A DNA stretch of 64,000 bases, taken from contig NZ_JAESVB010000014.1 of assembly GCF_020618775.1 (NCBI RefSeq), positions 40,462-104,461 on the forward strand, in the 5' to 3' direction. The notes beneath the pieces were generated by a model, which had not been told where the DNA came from, searched no databases, and worked only from the letters and a program-made list of their open reading frames with translations. Of the stretch, positions 18,037-26,766 are shown piece by piece. Both the position numbers and the translations under genes were made by a program. How positions within the stretch are numbered: position 1 is the stretch's first letter; each line of letters opens with the position of its first letter. Origin of the DNA: Acidisoma silvae (lineage in GTDB: Bacteria; Pseudomonadota; Alphaproteobacteria; Acetobacterales; Acetobacteraceae).

Positions 18037-18716
18037 TGCCTGGCTCTGTGACGATGGCATCCAAGCGCGCCTGGGTACTTTTGCCCTCCGGCAACCGTTT
18101 GAACCTTTTGGCTCCGGACCCAATGGCATGGACCGATCGTGATCTGGCCGTCGGTCTGTCGCGGACCTATCGATGGGCTGGCTATTCCGCCTGGCTGCAT
18201 CCGCTTTCGGTGGCGCAGCATAGTCTCACCGTGCTCGCTTTGCGCCGGCAGGCATCCGCCGCTGCACTGACCGCAGCAGAGGCGCGGCGTGAACTTTTGC
18301 ATGACGCGACCGAAGCCTTGTTGGGTGGTTACGATCCCATCACGCCGATCAAGCCCTTTCTGGGCCAAGGCTATCATGACCTTGTCACCCTCCATCAGCA
18401 GGCTGTCGACGCGCGCTATGAATTGGCGGCCTGGGATGATGCGTCCTACCGCGCCCACAAGATGGCAGATCATAGCGCGGCCGCCAGCGAAGCGCTCCAT
18501 GTTGTCGGCTGGTCACGCGCGGCTATCCGGGATGATCTTGCCATTGCAGCGGAGCCATTGCGCGATGACCCGCTCGCGCGACCGGCAGCCTGTGCACCTT
18601 GGGAGCCATGGCCTGCGGCCTACGCGGCCGAGCGGTTCCTCGACATGCTCGACAGCCTGTCACAGGATCTAGCTATGGTGAATGACCCTAACCAGAATCC
18701 CACCGCAATAGCATGA
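18036..18716 (+). CDS. HD-domain phosphohydrolase (YfbR/5'-deoxynucleotidase-like)
   Basis: This 226-aa protein has an HD metal site: His62 in SVAQHSLTV, and His89-Asp90 in ELLHDATEALLGG followed by a P-I-K triad (ITPIK). This matches the YfbR-like nucleoside-monophosphate phosphohydrolases, where HD..E..GD..PLK is usual; GD is replaced by GGYDP here. The ATG overlaps the preceding stop (TGATG), and a GTG three bases earlier is also possible. Co-transcription with a cytosine-deaminase-like protein fits nucleotide or base metabolism. Confidence 0.75.
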   Translation: MPGSVTMASKRAWVLLPSGNRLNLLAPDPMAWTDRDLAVGLSRTYRWAGYSAWLHPLSVAQHSLTVLALRRQASAAALTAAEARRELLHDATEALLGGYDPITPIKPFLGQGYHDLVTLHQQAVDARYELAAWDDASYRAHKMADHSAAASEALHVVGWSRAAIRDDLAIAAEPLRDDPLARPAACAPWEPWPAAYAAERFLDMLDSLSQDLAMVNDPNQNPTAIA

Positions 18717-18727
18717 TATAAAACGGA

Positions 18728-18753
18728 CCTATAGTTGCAAACGCAACTATAGG
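18728..18753. terminator. Inverted repeat after the HD-hydrolase gene, possible terminator
   Basis: There is a perfect 11-bp stem (CCTATAGTTGC, 18728-18738, with its complement at 18743-18753) and a 4-nt AAAC loop, 12 bp after the stop codon of the HD gene. No T run follows on the plus strand, so termination efficiency is doubtful. The symmetry would also suit a protein-binding site. Confidence 0.45.
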
Positions 18754-18802
18754 CGGCTCAGGCGTCCCAGGTCTGCACCATCATGGTCTGACGAAGCCGT
18801 GG

Positions 18803-18836
18803 CTTGCGCGTCGTTTCTATACAAACGATGCGCAAG
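18803..18836 (+). repeat. 14-bp stem-loop in the leader region
   Basis: CTTGCGCGTCGTTT at 18803-18816 pairs with AAACGATGCGCAAG at 18823-18836 around the loop CTATAC. In plus-strand RNA all 14 positions pair (13 Watson-Crick and one G-U). In minus-strand RNA the odd pair becomes a C-A mismatch. This points to function in a plus-strand transcript. Confidence 0.5.
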
Positions 18837-18994
18837 GGGAGCCGCTTATAAGCCGTTATGCTGCTTTGTGCAGTTTTGCGATTGACTCTGCGGCTTTTGA
18901 CGGCAAATCTCGCTTTATAAGAAGAGACGGCCAAGAGGCCGCAAAGACCGCTGGAAGGCGGAGGGTGGAGAATAGTGCCAACCTTATCGTTCAA

Positions 18995-19051
18995 AGCGCC
19001 GCATCAGGTCTGGACCGCGCCATCGGTCCGGTTCAGGTCTGATGCGGCGCT
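18995..19051 (+). terminator. Long hairpin before the polyol transporter operon, terminator or attenuator candidate
   Basis: The outer arms AGCGCCGCATCAG (18995-19007) and CTGATGCGGCGCT (19039-19051) pair perfectly over 13 bp. An inner 6-bp stem (GGACCG 19012-19017 with CGGTCC 19024-19029) caps the structure. The sequence CGTTTT follows the right arm. The hairpin lies 54 bp before the binding-protein start, so it could end a leader transcript or regulate the operon. Confidence 0.5.
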
Positions 19052-19105
19052 CGTTTTCGGCGCCGAGACGACTGTTCCAAATCAAAAAAAGAAACAGGGA
19101 ACACC

Positions 19106-20434
19106 ATGAAGACGCATATTCTGCTCGGTCTTGCCTCTGCCTTGCTCCTTCCCGGCCTCGGCATGCTCGCCCCACAGGCCGATGCCGCCACCACCTTGAC
19201 CATCGCGACCGTCAACAATCCCGACATGATCGTGATGCAGCGCCTATCTGCCAAGTTTGAGGCGACGCATCCGGACATCAAGCTTAACTGGATCACGCTG
19301 GAAGAGAATGTTCTGCGCCAGCGCGTGACGACCGATATCGCGACCCATGCTGGCGGCATGGATATCGTCACCGTCGGCGTTTACGAAGTGCCGCTATGGG
19401 CCAAGCGCGGCTGGCTGACACCCTTCACGAATATTCCTGCGTCCTATGACGTCGATGACATCCTAAAGCCGGTGCTGTCCGGCCTGTCTTATGACGGCAA
19501 GCCCTTTGCCTTGCCCTTCTATGCCGAAAGCCAGATGACCTATTACCGCACGGATCTGGCACAGAAGGCGGGCGTCACTGTCCCCGCAGAGCCGACCTGG
19601 CCACAACTGGCTGCAATCGCCGACAAGCTGAATGACCCGAAGAACGGCATCTATGGCATCTGCCTGCGCGGCAAAGCCGGCTGGGGCGAGAATATGGGCC
19701 AGATCGGCCCGGTGGTGAACGGTTTCGGCGGCCGCTGGTTCGACCTGAAATGGCAGCCGCAGCTCACCAGCCAGCCTTGGGAAGACGGCGTGAAATTCTA
19801 TGTCGATCTGCTGCGCAAGGACGGGCCGCCCGGCGCGGTATCCAATGGCTATAACGAGACTTTGGCGCTGTTCGCCGCCGGCCATTGCGCCATGTGGGTG
19901 GATGCGACCGTCTCGGCCGGCTTCCTGGCCAATCCGAAGCAAAGCACCGTCGTGGGCAAGGTCGGCTATGCCGCGCCCCCTTATACGACGACGAAAATCG
20001 GCTCGCATTATCTCTGGGCCTGGTCGCTGGCTGTGCCTTCAACCTCTCATAACGCCGCTGCCGCGCAGGAATTCATCACCTGGGCGACGTCGAAGGATTA
20101 CATCAAGCTGGTGGCGGACGATCAGGGCTGGGCCAGCGTGCCGCCGGGTACCCGTACCTCCACCTATCAGTCGCCGGATTATCAGAAGGCCGCACCCTTC
20201 GCGCCGATCGTGCTGAACGCCATCGACAGCGCCGATCCGCACCATCCGTCGATCCTGCCTGTGCCTTATACCGGCATCCAATATGTCGGCATCCCGGAAT
20301 TCCAGGGTATCGGGACGTCGGTTGGTCAGCAGATCGCTGCCGCCATTGCCGGCCAGAAGACTGTGAAGGCTGCGCTGGCAGAGTCGCAGAGCGAGACCGC
20401 GCGGGTGATGCGGCGGGCCGGCTACCTGCAATGA
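19106..20434 (+). CDS. CUT1-family polyol ABC transporter substrate-binding protein (SmoE-like)
   Basis: This 442-aa periplasmic binding protein has a Sec signal peptide (residues 1-27, ending QADAA). An AGGGAA ribosome site precedes the ATG. The mature part, with LTIATVNNPDMIVMQRLSAK and PFYAESQMTYYRTDLAQKAG, resembles the sorbitol/mannitol-binding protein SmoE of Rhodobacter and rhizobia. Two permeases follow with ATGA overlaps, then two SDRs, which fits polyol uptake and oxidation. No SmoK-type ATPase is encoded nearby. Confidence 0.88.
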   Translation: MKTHILLGLASALLLPGLGMLAPQADAATTLTIATVNNPDMIVMQRLSAKFEATHPDIKLNWITLEENVLRQRVTTDIATHAGGMDIVTVGVYEVPLWAKRGWLTPFTNIPASYDVDDILKPVLSGLSYDGKPFALPFYAESQMTYYRTDLAQKAGVTVPAEPTWPQLAAIADKLNDPKNGIYGICLRGKAGWGENMGQIGPVVNGFGGRWFDLKWQPQLTSQPWEDGVKFYVDLLRKDGPPGAVSNGYNETLALFAAGHCAMWVDATVSAGFLANPKQSTVVGKVGYAAPPYTTTKIGSHYLWAWSLAVPSTSHNAAAAQEFITWATSKDYIKLVADDQGWASVPPGTRTSTYQSPDYQKAAPFAPIVLNAIDSADPHHPSILPVPYTGIQYVGIPEFQGIGTSVGQQIAAAIAGQKTVKAALAESQSETARVMRRAGYLQ

Positions 20435-21375
20435 GGCAGAGCGTCGATACGGCAAGCCTGAAGCCATTGACCGTGCCGATGCCGACAACCGAGAAACCGC
20501 GGGGCCTGTTGCCTCGCGGCGCCAGGCGGATGGCCATGCTGTGCCAGGCGCCATCCGTCATCCTGCTGCTGCTTTGGATGATCGTGCCGCTGGTGATGAC
20601 AGTCTGGTTCTCGCTGCTGCACTACAATCTCATGGACGAAGGGCGTCAGTTCATCGGTGTGATGAACTACGTCTATCTCTTTACCGACCCGTCGCTGACG
20701 GACGCTCTGCTCAATACGCTGGTTCTTGTTGTGGGCGTGCTGCTGGCAAGCGTCGTGCTGGGCACATTGATCGCGCTTCTGATGAACCAGCCGATGCATG
20801 GACGCCCCGTGGTGCGTTTGTTGGTGATTGCCCCGTTTTTCGTCATGCCGACCGTCAGCGCGCTGATCTGGAAGAACATGCTGATGAATCCCGTCAGCGG
20901 TCTGTTCGCCTGGGTCGCGCATCTGTTCGGCTTTCCGGGTTTCGACTGGTTCGCCAACGCGCCATTGCTTTCCGTCGGCATTATCGTCGCCTGGCAATGG
21001 GTGCCTTTCGCCGCGCTTATTCTGCTGACGGCGCTGCAGTCGATGGACCGCGAGCAGTTGGAAGCCGCTGCCTTGGATGGGGCCAGGCCGCTGGTTCTGT
21101 TCCGCCGCATTATTGCGCCGCATCTGGCGCGGCCGGTGACGGTTGTGATCCTGATCGAGACGATGTTCCTGCTCTCAGTCTTTGCCGAAATCCTGGTGAC
21201 GACCGGCGGCGGCCCAGGTGACGACACGACCAACCTGCCTTACTTGATCTACAAGACGGCGCTGCTGGATTACGATATCGGCGGGGCTTCTGCCGGTGGC
21301 CTTCTTGCCGTCGTGCTCGCCAATCTCGTCTCGATCTTTCTGGTACGCACCGTGGCAAAGAGTCTGGACCGATGA
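20431..21375 (+). CDS. CUT1-family polyol ABC transporter permease (SmoF/MalF-type)
   Basis: This 314-aa permease overlaps the binding-protein gene as ATGA. Its first membrane helix is at about residues 38-58. The ATPase-contact loop EQLEAAALDGARPLVLFRRI is near residues 209-228, and TTGGGPGDDTTNL near residues 255-267 is a MalF-type signature. It resembles SmoF-like subunits of sorbitol/mannitol transporters. A partner ATPase must be supplied from elsewhere. Confidence 0.92.
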   Translation: MRQSVDTASLKPLTVPMPTTEKPRGLLPRGARRMAMLCQAPSVILLLLWMIVPLVMTVWFSLLHYNLMDEGRQFIGVMNYVYLFTDPSLTDALLNTLVLVVGVLLASVVLGTLIALLMNQPMHGRPVVRLLVIAPFFVMPTVSALIWKNMLMNPVSGLFAWVAHLFGFPGFDWFANAPLLSVGIIVAWQWVPFAALILLTALQSMDREQLEAAALDGARPLVLFRRIIAPHLARPVTVVILIETMFLLSVFAEILVTTGGGPGDDTTNLPYLIYKTALLDYDIGGASAGGLLAVVLANLVSIFLVRTVAKSLDR

Positions 21376-22205
21376 GCAAAGCCAGCCAGCAACGCGCCAT
21401 GCGCAAACTCGTCTTTACCCTGATCGGCTGGGTTGTCGGGTTGCTGATGGCCTTTCCCATTCTGTGGATGGCGCTGACCGCCTTCAAGACCGAGCGTCAG
21501 GCCGTGGAAACGCCGCCAGCGCTGTTTTTCCATCCGACGCTGGAGAGTTTTGCGACGGTCTTGGCGACCACAAATTATCTGCGCTTTGTCTTTAATAGCG
21601 TCGCCATTGCCGGCGGGGCGACTCTGCTGTCTGTCGCGCTCGCTTTGCCCTGTGCCTATGCCATGGCCTTTCACCCCAGTCCGCGTACCAAAGGCATTCT
21701 GATGTGGATGCTGTCGACAAAGATGATGCCGGCGGTCGGCGTTCTGGTGCCGATCTATCTTCTGTTTCGTAATCTGCATCTGCTCGATACGCGCACCGGC
21801 ATGATCGGCATTTACACGTTGATGAACCTGCCGATTGTCATCTGGATGCTCTATTCCTTCTTTCGTGATGTGCCTCACGATATTGTGGAAGCCGGGCTTT
21901 TGGACGGCGCCAATACCCGGCAGCAGATCCTGCGGCTTCTGCTGCCGCTGACGGCCCCGGGCGTGGCCGCCACCATTCTGCTGAATCTAGTGCTGTGCTG
22001 GAACGAGGCGTTCTGGAGCATCAATCTAACGGCCACCAATGCCGCCCCGCTGACGGCCTTTATCGCGACCTTCTCGAGTCCCGAAGGGTTGTTCTGGGCA
22101 AAGCTGTCCGCCGCCTCGCTGCTGGCGGTCGCCCCCATCATGGTAGTAGGGTTGGCCACGCAACGCCATCTGGTCAGCGGGCTGACCTTCGGTGCCGTCA
22201 AATAA
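21372..22205 (+). CDS. CUT1-family polyol ABC transporter permease (SmoG/MalG-type)
   Basis: This 277-aa second permease of the polyol importer starts in an ATGA overlap. The contact loop DIVEAGLLDGANTRQQILRL is seen near residues 168-187, and the protein ends GLTFGAVK, the usual MalG-type tail. It is followed after 37 bp by a polyol-dehydrogenase-like gene with its own GAGAGA ribosome-binding site. Confidence 0.92.
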   Translation: MSKASQQRAMRKLVFTLIGWVVGLLMAFPILWMALTAFKTERQAVETPPALFFHPTLESFATVLATTNYLRFVFNSVAIAGGATLLSVALALPCAYAMAFHPSPRTKGILMWMLSTKMMPAVGVLVPIYLLFRNLHLLDTRTGMIGIYTLMNLPIVIWMLYSFFRDVPHDIVEAGLLDGANTRQQILRLLLPLTAPGVAATILLNLVLCWNEAFWSINLTATNAAPLTAFIATFSSPEGLFWAKLSAASLLAVAPIMVVGLATQRHLVSGLTFGAVK

Positions 22206-22242
22206 AACCCGCTCGTCAAACGAGAAACGCTGAGAGACGCTG

Positions 22243-23013
22243 ATGTATCGTGAAAAATATGACCTTTCCGGCAAAACGGCTTTCGTCACCGGCGGCGGCC
22301 GTGGCATTGGCCTCGCTTCCGCCATGGCGCTGGCTGAATGCGGTGCCAAGCCCATCATCGCGGACCGTGATCCGGCGGTGTTGGAGGAGGGACTGGCCGC
22401 GCTCAAAAAGCTTTACCCCAATGCCGAGGGCATTCAGCTTGATGTCACCCATTCCGACGAGGTGACGGCGGCCGCCGACCGCTTCAACCGCGATGGCGGC
22501 GTCGATATCCTGGTCGCCAATGCCGGCATCGCCTGGCCCGACACGCCGGGCGAGGAAATGGGCGACGATGTCTGGCTGAAGATGATCGATATCAATCTGA
22601 ACGGCTGCTACTGGAGTTGCCGGGCCTTCGGCCGCCATATGCTTCAGCGCGGTGCGGGCAGTATCGTCACCGTCGGCTCCATGTCCGGCGTCATTTCCAA
22701 TCGCCCCCAACGGCAGGTGCATTACAATGCAGCCAAGGCCGCGGTGCATCACATGACGCGCTCGCTGGCCGGCGAATGGGCCGAGCGCGGCGTGCGGGTG
22801 AATTGCGTCGCGCCCACCTATGTCGACACAGCCATGTCCGGAAAAGGGCTGCGGATTCCTGAACTCTCCAAGATATGGCTGGACAACACGCCTGCGCACC
22901 GTGCGGTGACGGCCGAGGAGATCGCCTCCGTCATCCTGTTTCTATCGTCTGATGCTTCCAGCGCATTGATGGGGTCGATCGTTTTGGCCGATGTCGGCTA
23001 TACGATCTGGTGA
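22243..23013 (+). CDS. SDR-family polyol dehydrogenase (galactitol/arabinitol dehydrogenase-like)
   Basis: This is a 256-aa SDR. It shows TGGGRGIGLA (cofactor), NAGIAW, GSMSGVISNRPQ (catalytic Ser), YNAAKAAV (Tyr-x3-Lys) and a C-terminus ending in GYTIW. The SMSG.I.NRPQ stretch and the ..GYT-[VI]-W end match galactitol dehydrogenase of Rhodobacter and related arabinitol dehydrogenases, as I remember them. An Asp after the second strand (IIADRD) suggests NAD. It probably oxidises the polyol imported by the SmoEFG-like proteins to a ketose. Confidence 0.85.
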   Translation: MYREKYDLSGKTAFVTGGGRGIGLASAMALAECGAKPIIADRDPAVLEEGLAALKKLYPNAEGIQLDVTHSDEVTAAADRFNRDGGVDILVANAGIAWPDTPGEEMGDDVWLKMIDINLNGCYWSCRAFGRHMLQRGAGSIVTVGSMSGVISNRPQRQVHYNAAKAAVHHMTRSLAGEWAERGVRVNCVAPTYVDTAMSGKGLRIPELSKIWLDNTPAHRAVTAEEIASVILFLSSDASSALMGSIVLADVGYTIW

Positions 23014-23047
23014 CCGGTCATCATCACGGACAGGGTTAAAAACAAAA

Positions 23048-23779
23048 ATGGATAATCCGATGACGCATTCACCCAGCTTCAGTGTCGCCGGCAAGACCGT
23101 GCTCATCACCGGTGGCACTGGCGGTATCGGCGGTGCCTTTGCGGATGCCTTCCAGGCGCATGGCGCCTCTGTTATCGTCGCCGATCTACGCCCGCCAGCA
23201 GACCCGCAACCGGGCCGGCAGTATGAAACCCTCGATGTCTGCGACACGAAAGCGGTTGAGGCTTTGGCGGCGCGGACGAAGCGGCTGGACGTGCTGATCC
23301 ATTGCGCCGGATGCCTGGCGCGGTGGGAGGAATACAAGGCTGATATCTTCGCTGAAATCGTCGATATCCATTTGGTCGCGACCATGCGGCTGGCTTCGGC
23401 CTTTCGCCCGCAATTGAAAGAGACGAAAGGCTGCCTGATCAATATTGCGTCCATGTACGGCTATTTCGGCGCGGCCCATGCGCCAGCCTATTCGGCGGCC
23501 AAGACCGGCGTTATCGGACTGACGAAGTCCCTGGCTCTGGGCTTCGCGCCGGACGGCATTCGCGTCAATGCCATCGCGCCCGGTTGGATCAAGACTGAGA
23601 TCAGCCGGGGCGGGCGCGAAAATCCGGAATTCAATACCAAGGTTGTGGCCCGGCTGCCCAATGGCGAATGGGCGGAGCCGGAGGAGCTTGCCGGCACCGC
23701 AATCTTTCTGGCCTCGCCTGCCGCACAGCTCATTAACGGCGTCACCATCCCGGTCGATGGGGGTTATGTGGCGAGTTGA
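23048..23779 (+). CDS. Short-chain dehydrogenase/reductase
   Basis: This is a classical SDR of 243 aa. I took the ATG at 23048, because the longer frame from 22991 would run into the upstream SDR; the ATG at 23060 is an alternative. Motifs are TGGTGGIGG, CAGCLAR at the NAG position, the catalytic serine in NIASMYGYFG, and YSAAK. The typical end is DGGYVAS. It is the last gene of the polyol operon and may act on the same or the next intermediate. The substrate is unknown. Confidence 0.85.
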   Translation: MDNPMTHSPSFSVAGKTVLITGGTGGIGGAFADAFQAHGASVIVADLRPPADPQPGRQYETLDVCDTKAVEALAARTKRLDVLIHCAGCLARWEEYKADIFAEIVDIHLVATMRLASAFRPQLKETKGCLINIASMYGYFGAAHAPAYSAAKTGVIGLTKSLALGFAPDGIRVNAIAPGWIKTEISRGGRENPEFNTKVVARLPNGEWAEPEELAGTAIFLASPAAQLINGVTIPVDGGYVAS

Positions 23780-23813
23780 AGCTTAAAGGTTGTCTGGCTC
23801 TCGCTGGAGCAAC

Positions 23814-23885
23814 GTCATTCCCGCTCAAGCGGGAATCTTCTTGGATCATCTAGTACAAATAGATGCCCGCTTTCGCGGGCATGAC
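23814..23885. repeat. REP-like double palindrome between convergent genes
   Basis: There are two small perfect hairpins: ATTCCCGC-TCAA-GCGGGAAT at 23817-23836 and ATGCCCGC-TTTC-GCGGGCAT at 23863-23882. Their outer ends also pair: GTCATTCCCGC at 23814-23824 against GCGGGCATGAC at 23875-23885, with one mismatch. The unit lies in the 120-bp gap between convergent genes, as REP/BIME-like elements often do, and could also stop transcription from both sides. Confidence 0.75.
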
Positions 23886-23899
23886 GCCTGCTTTCCAGG

Positions 23900-24732
23900 C
23901 TAAATCCCGAAATCCCGCATCTGCTCCCGATTGATCTTGACGGCGGCCGCCGGATTGCCTGCGGCCGTTTCGGACTCTTCCTCCACCACTACCCAGCCGT
24001 TAAAATTGGGCGCGGTGCGCGCGATGTCGATCACCGCCTGAATATCGCAAACGCCTTTACCCAGCATGGCCCAGTCGCCTTTCGCATCCACATCCTTCAG
24101 ATGCAGGTAGCGGATGCGGTCCTGATAGCTGCGCAGCACATCCGGCATATCCTTATGTCCGCGCAGGATATGGCCCGTATCCGGCACCCAGCCGATGAGA
24201 GCGGGGTCTGTGCGCGCAAAAACTGCGTCATAGTCGGCGCGGTCGAAAAGCAGCGTATTGTGATGCGAACTGGGATGCAGCGCGACCCCGACGCCGGCTT
24301 TACGCCCCAATTCGCCGGCTGCGTTGTAAAAACTGGCAGCCGCCGCGAATTTGTCGTCCCGCGCCCCGGGTGACATGACGGTCGCACTCCCGAAAGAAAC
24401 GAGCGCACCGGCAAAGCGGCCGGCAAAGGCTATGGCGTGCTCCGCCGCCTTCAGATCGGCCTGCAACAAGGCGGGCTCTGTAAAGCCGCTGTCGCTGCCG
24501 ACGGCATAGGACACCAGGGACAGACCATGCTGGGCTAGGGCGGTGGCGAAGGCCTGCGGACAATCGCGGTAGTGGCCGATCATCCGGTCCGTGATCTCGA
24601 TACCCGCATAGCCGGCTGCTGCGATCATCTCCAGCAGTGTGTCAGGGCCGTCCTGATAGGCGTCTCCCAGCATTTCCCATGTATAGGTCTGGCAACCCAG
24701 TTGCAGACGCGGCGGGCTTGCAGCCATTCCAC

Positions 24733-24736
<4 letters not shown>
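23900..24736 (-). CDS. Sugar phosphate isomerase/epimerase family protein (xylose-isomerase-like TIM barrel)
   Basis: This 278-aa TIM-barrel protein belongs to the AP-endonuclease-2/IolE-IolH family. The start LQLGCQTYTWEMLG, AAAGYAGIEITDRM near residue 40, the metal-ligand candidates VALHPSSHHN and WVPDTGHILRG, and YLHLKDVDAKGDWAMLG near residue 210 are all typical. Several His, Asp and Glu residues at strand ends would bind a divalent metal. Its start overlaps the permease stop by 4 bp, so it is the last gene of the minus-strand operon. The probable role is isomerisation or epimerisation of the imported sugar or a keto derivative. Confidence 0.88.
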
Positions 24737-25565
<829 letters not shown>

Positions 25566-25569
<4 letters not shown>

Positions 25570-26588
25570 CGTGCGGCCCTCATCTGGCGCATGATGAAGA
25601 GGCAGAAACCGAGCGCGATGATTCCTTCCGTGATGAAGGTTGCCATCGTCATCGCCGATCCATACCCGAACTGTAGAGTCGAGAAGAGTGTCTTATAGCT
25701 GAGCGTCGATAGGGTCTCGGTCGAATCCGCTGGTCCCCCACCGGTCAGAACATAGACAAGGTCGAAGATGCGGAAAGCATCCAGCGCGCGGAACAGACCG
25801 GCGATCAGCAGCGTCGGCCAAAGCAGCGGCAGGCGCACCTGCCAGAAAATGGACCAGGACGTGGCACCGTCAATCTTCGCCGCCTCGATCAGATTGGGCG
25901 ATATCGTCTGCAATCCGGCCAGCAGCAGCAGTGCCATGAACGGCGTCGTCTTCCAGACGTCAGCGAGGATAATAGTGCCGAGCGCTGTATGCGCGGAGCC
26001 CAGCCAGTCGACATTCGCCGACAGCAGTCCAGACTTTACGCCTAAGTAATTGATGACGCCGTGCTGCCCGTCGAACAGCCAGCCGAACATTTTCGAGGTC
26101 ACCACTGTCGGCATTGCCCAGGGCACCAGCATTACGGCGCGCAACACGGAACGGCCCACGAAACGCTCGAACAGCAGCAGTGCCATCAGCACGCCGATGA
26201 TCGTCTCCGCCGCCGTCGAAGCAAAGGTGAAGAGAATGGTATGGGTCCAGGCGTTCCAAAAGCCGCTGTCTTTGAACAGGGTCGCGTAATTCTTGATTCC
26301 AATAAAATCACTGGAATTCGTGATCAGGGAGGTATTGGTCAAAGACAGCCAGATGCCGTTCAAAATCGGATAAAGTGAGACGGCGGCAAGTGCCACCAGC
26401 GCCGGCAGCAGCAATAGCCAAGCGACAACGACGGCCTTCAGCCGGTGTGGCCGAAAGAAACCGTGGTCGCCCGAAGAAACCTCGGCGCGGTCCAAGCTGG
26501 GCCTTTGGCGTATGACAGCGACGGTCTGCGGGCCAGGCCCCGGCGATGCGTGGCTTTGTGCTCCCAGCATCCTGTACTCCCTTCCCAT
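25566..26588 (-). CDS. CUT1-family sugar ABC transporter permease (MalF-type)
   Basis: This 340-aa permease carries a long cytoplasmic N-terminus (about 50 residues) before the first helix AVVVAWLLLLPALVALAAVS. The contact loop is NLIEAAKIDGATSWSIFWQV near residues 231-250, and the MalF-type TGGGPADSTETLS motif is near residue 286. It heads the minus-strand operon and faces the oxidoreductase gene across 178 bp. The long N-terminus could be shortened by an internal start, but no better start is obvious. Confidence 0.9.
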
Positions 26589-26608
26589 GCGCAGTCTTAC
26601 GCTGCGTC

Positions 26609-26626
26609 ATTGAATCGAAGTTCAAT
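26609..26626. promoter_or_regulatory. Candidate operator, 6-bp inverted repeat in divergent promoter region
   Basis: ATTGAA-N6-TTCAAT forms an 18-bp site with perfect half-sites, just 21 bp before the MalF-type permease start. It lies at the edge of the AT-rich divergent region. A TGCGTCA word overlaps its left end (26603-26609), the same word that forms the direct repeats in front of the kinase gene (31185-31202). Confidence 0.4.
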
Positions 26627-26631
26627 CAATC

Positions 26632-26670
26632 ATTCCGCATGGTCAAGCGTAAACACGCATAATTCCGCAT
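26632..26670. promoter_or_regulatory. Pair of ATTCCGCAT direct repeats, candidate regulator site
   Basis: ATTCCGCAT occurs at 26632-26640 and again at 26662-26670, 30 bp apart start to start, which is about three helical turns. Both lie in the 178-bp region between the divergent transporter and oxidoreductase operons. Spaced direct repeats on one face of the helix are common for DeoR- and AraC-type regulators. Confidence 0.4.
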
Positions 26671-26766
26671 CACACTCTTGAGTTTTTGCGGCATATGGCG
26701 CAGATAAATGCAGATATAAGACAATATGCCAAGGCGTAAAGCCAGGACACCAAAGAAGGTCGGGCG

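Larger units (their letters stand above)
18717..19105. other. 389-bp intergenic region with three inverted repeats
   Basis: I see no convincing protein gene here. A 78-codon minus-strand frame (18758-18994) lacks homology and a good ribosome site. The region is unusually rich in inverted repeats: 18728-18753, 18803-18836 and 18995-19051, listed separately. It must contain the end of the HD-protein operon and the promoter and leader of the polyol transporter operon. A structured leader RNA or a small RNA is possible. Confidence 0.6.

Noticed and set aside
18758..18994. Possible 78-aa minus-strand protein in the intergenic region
   Set aside because: It has no homology, no good ribosome site, and crosses a hairpin.
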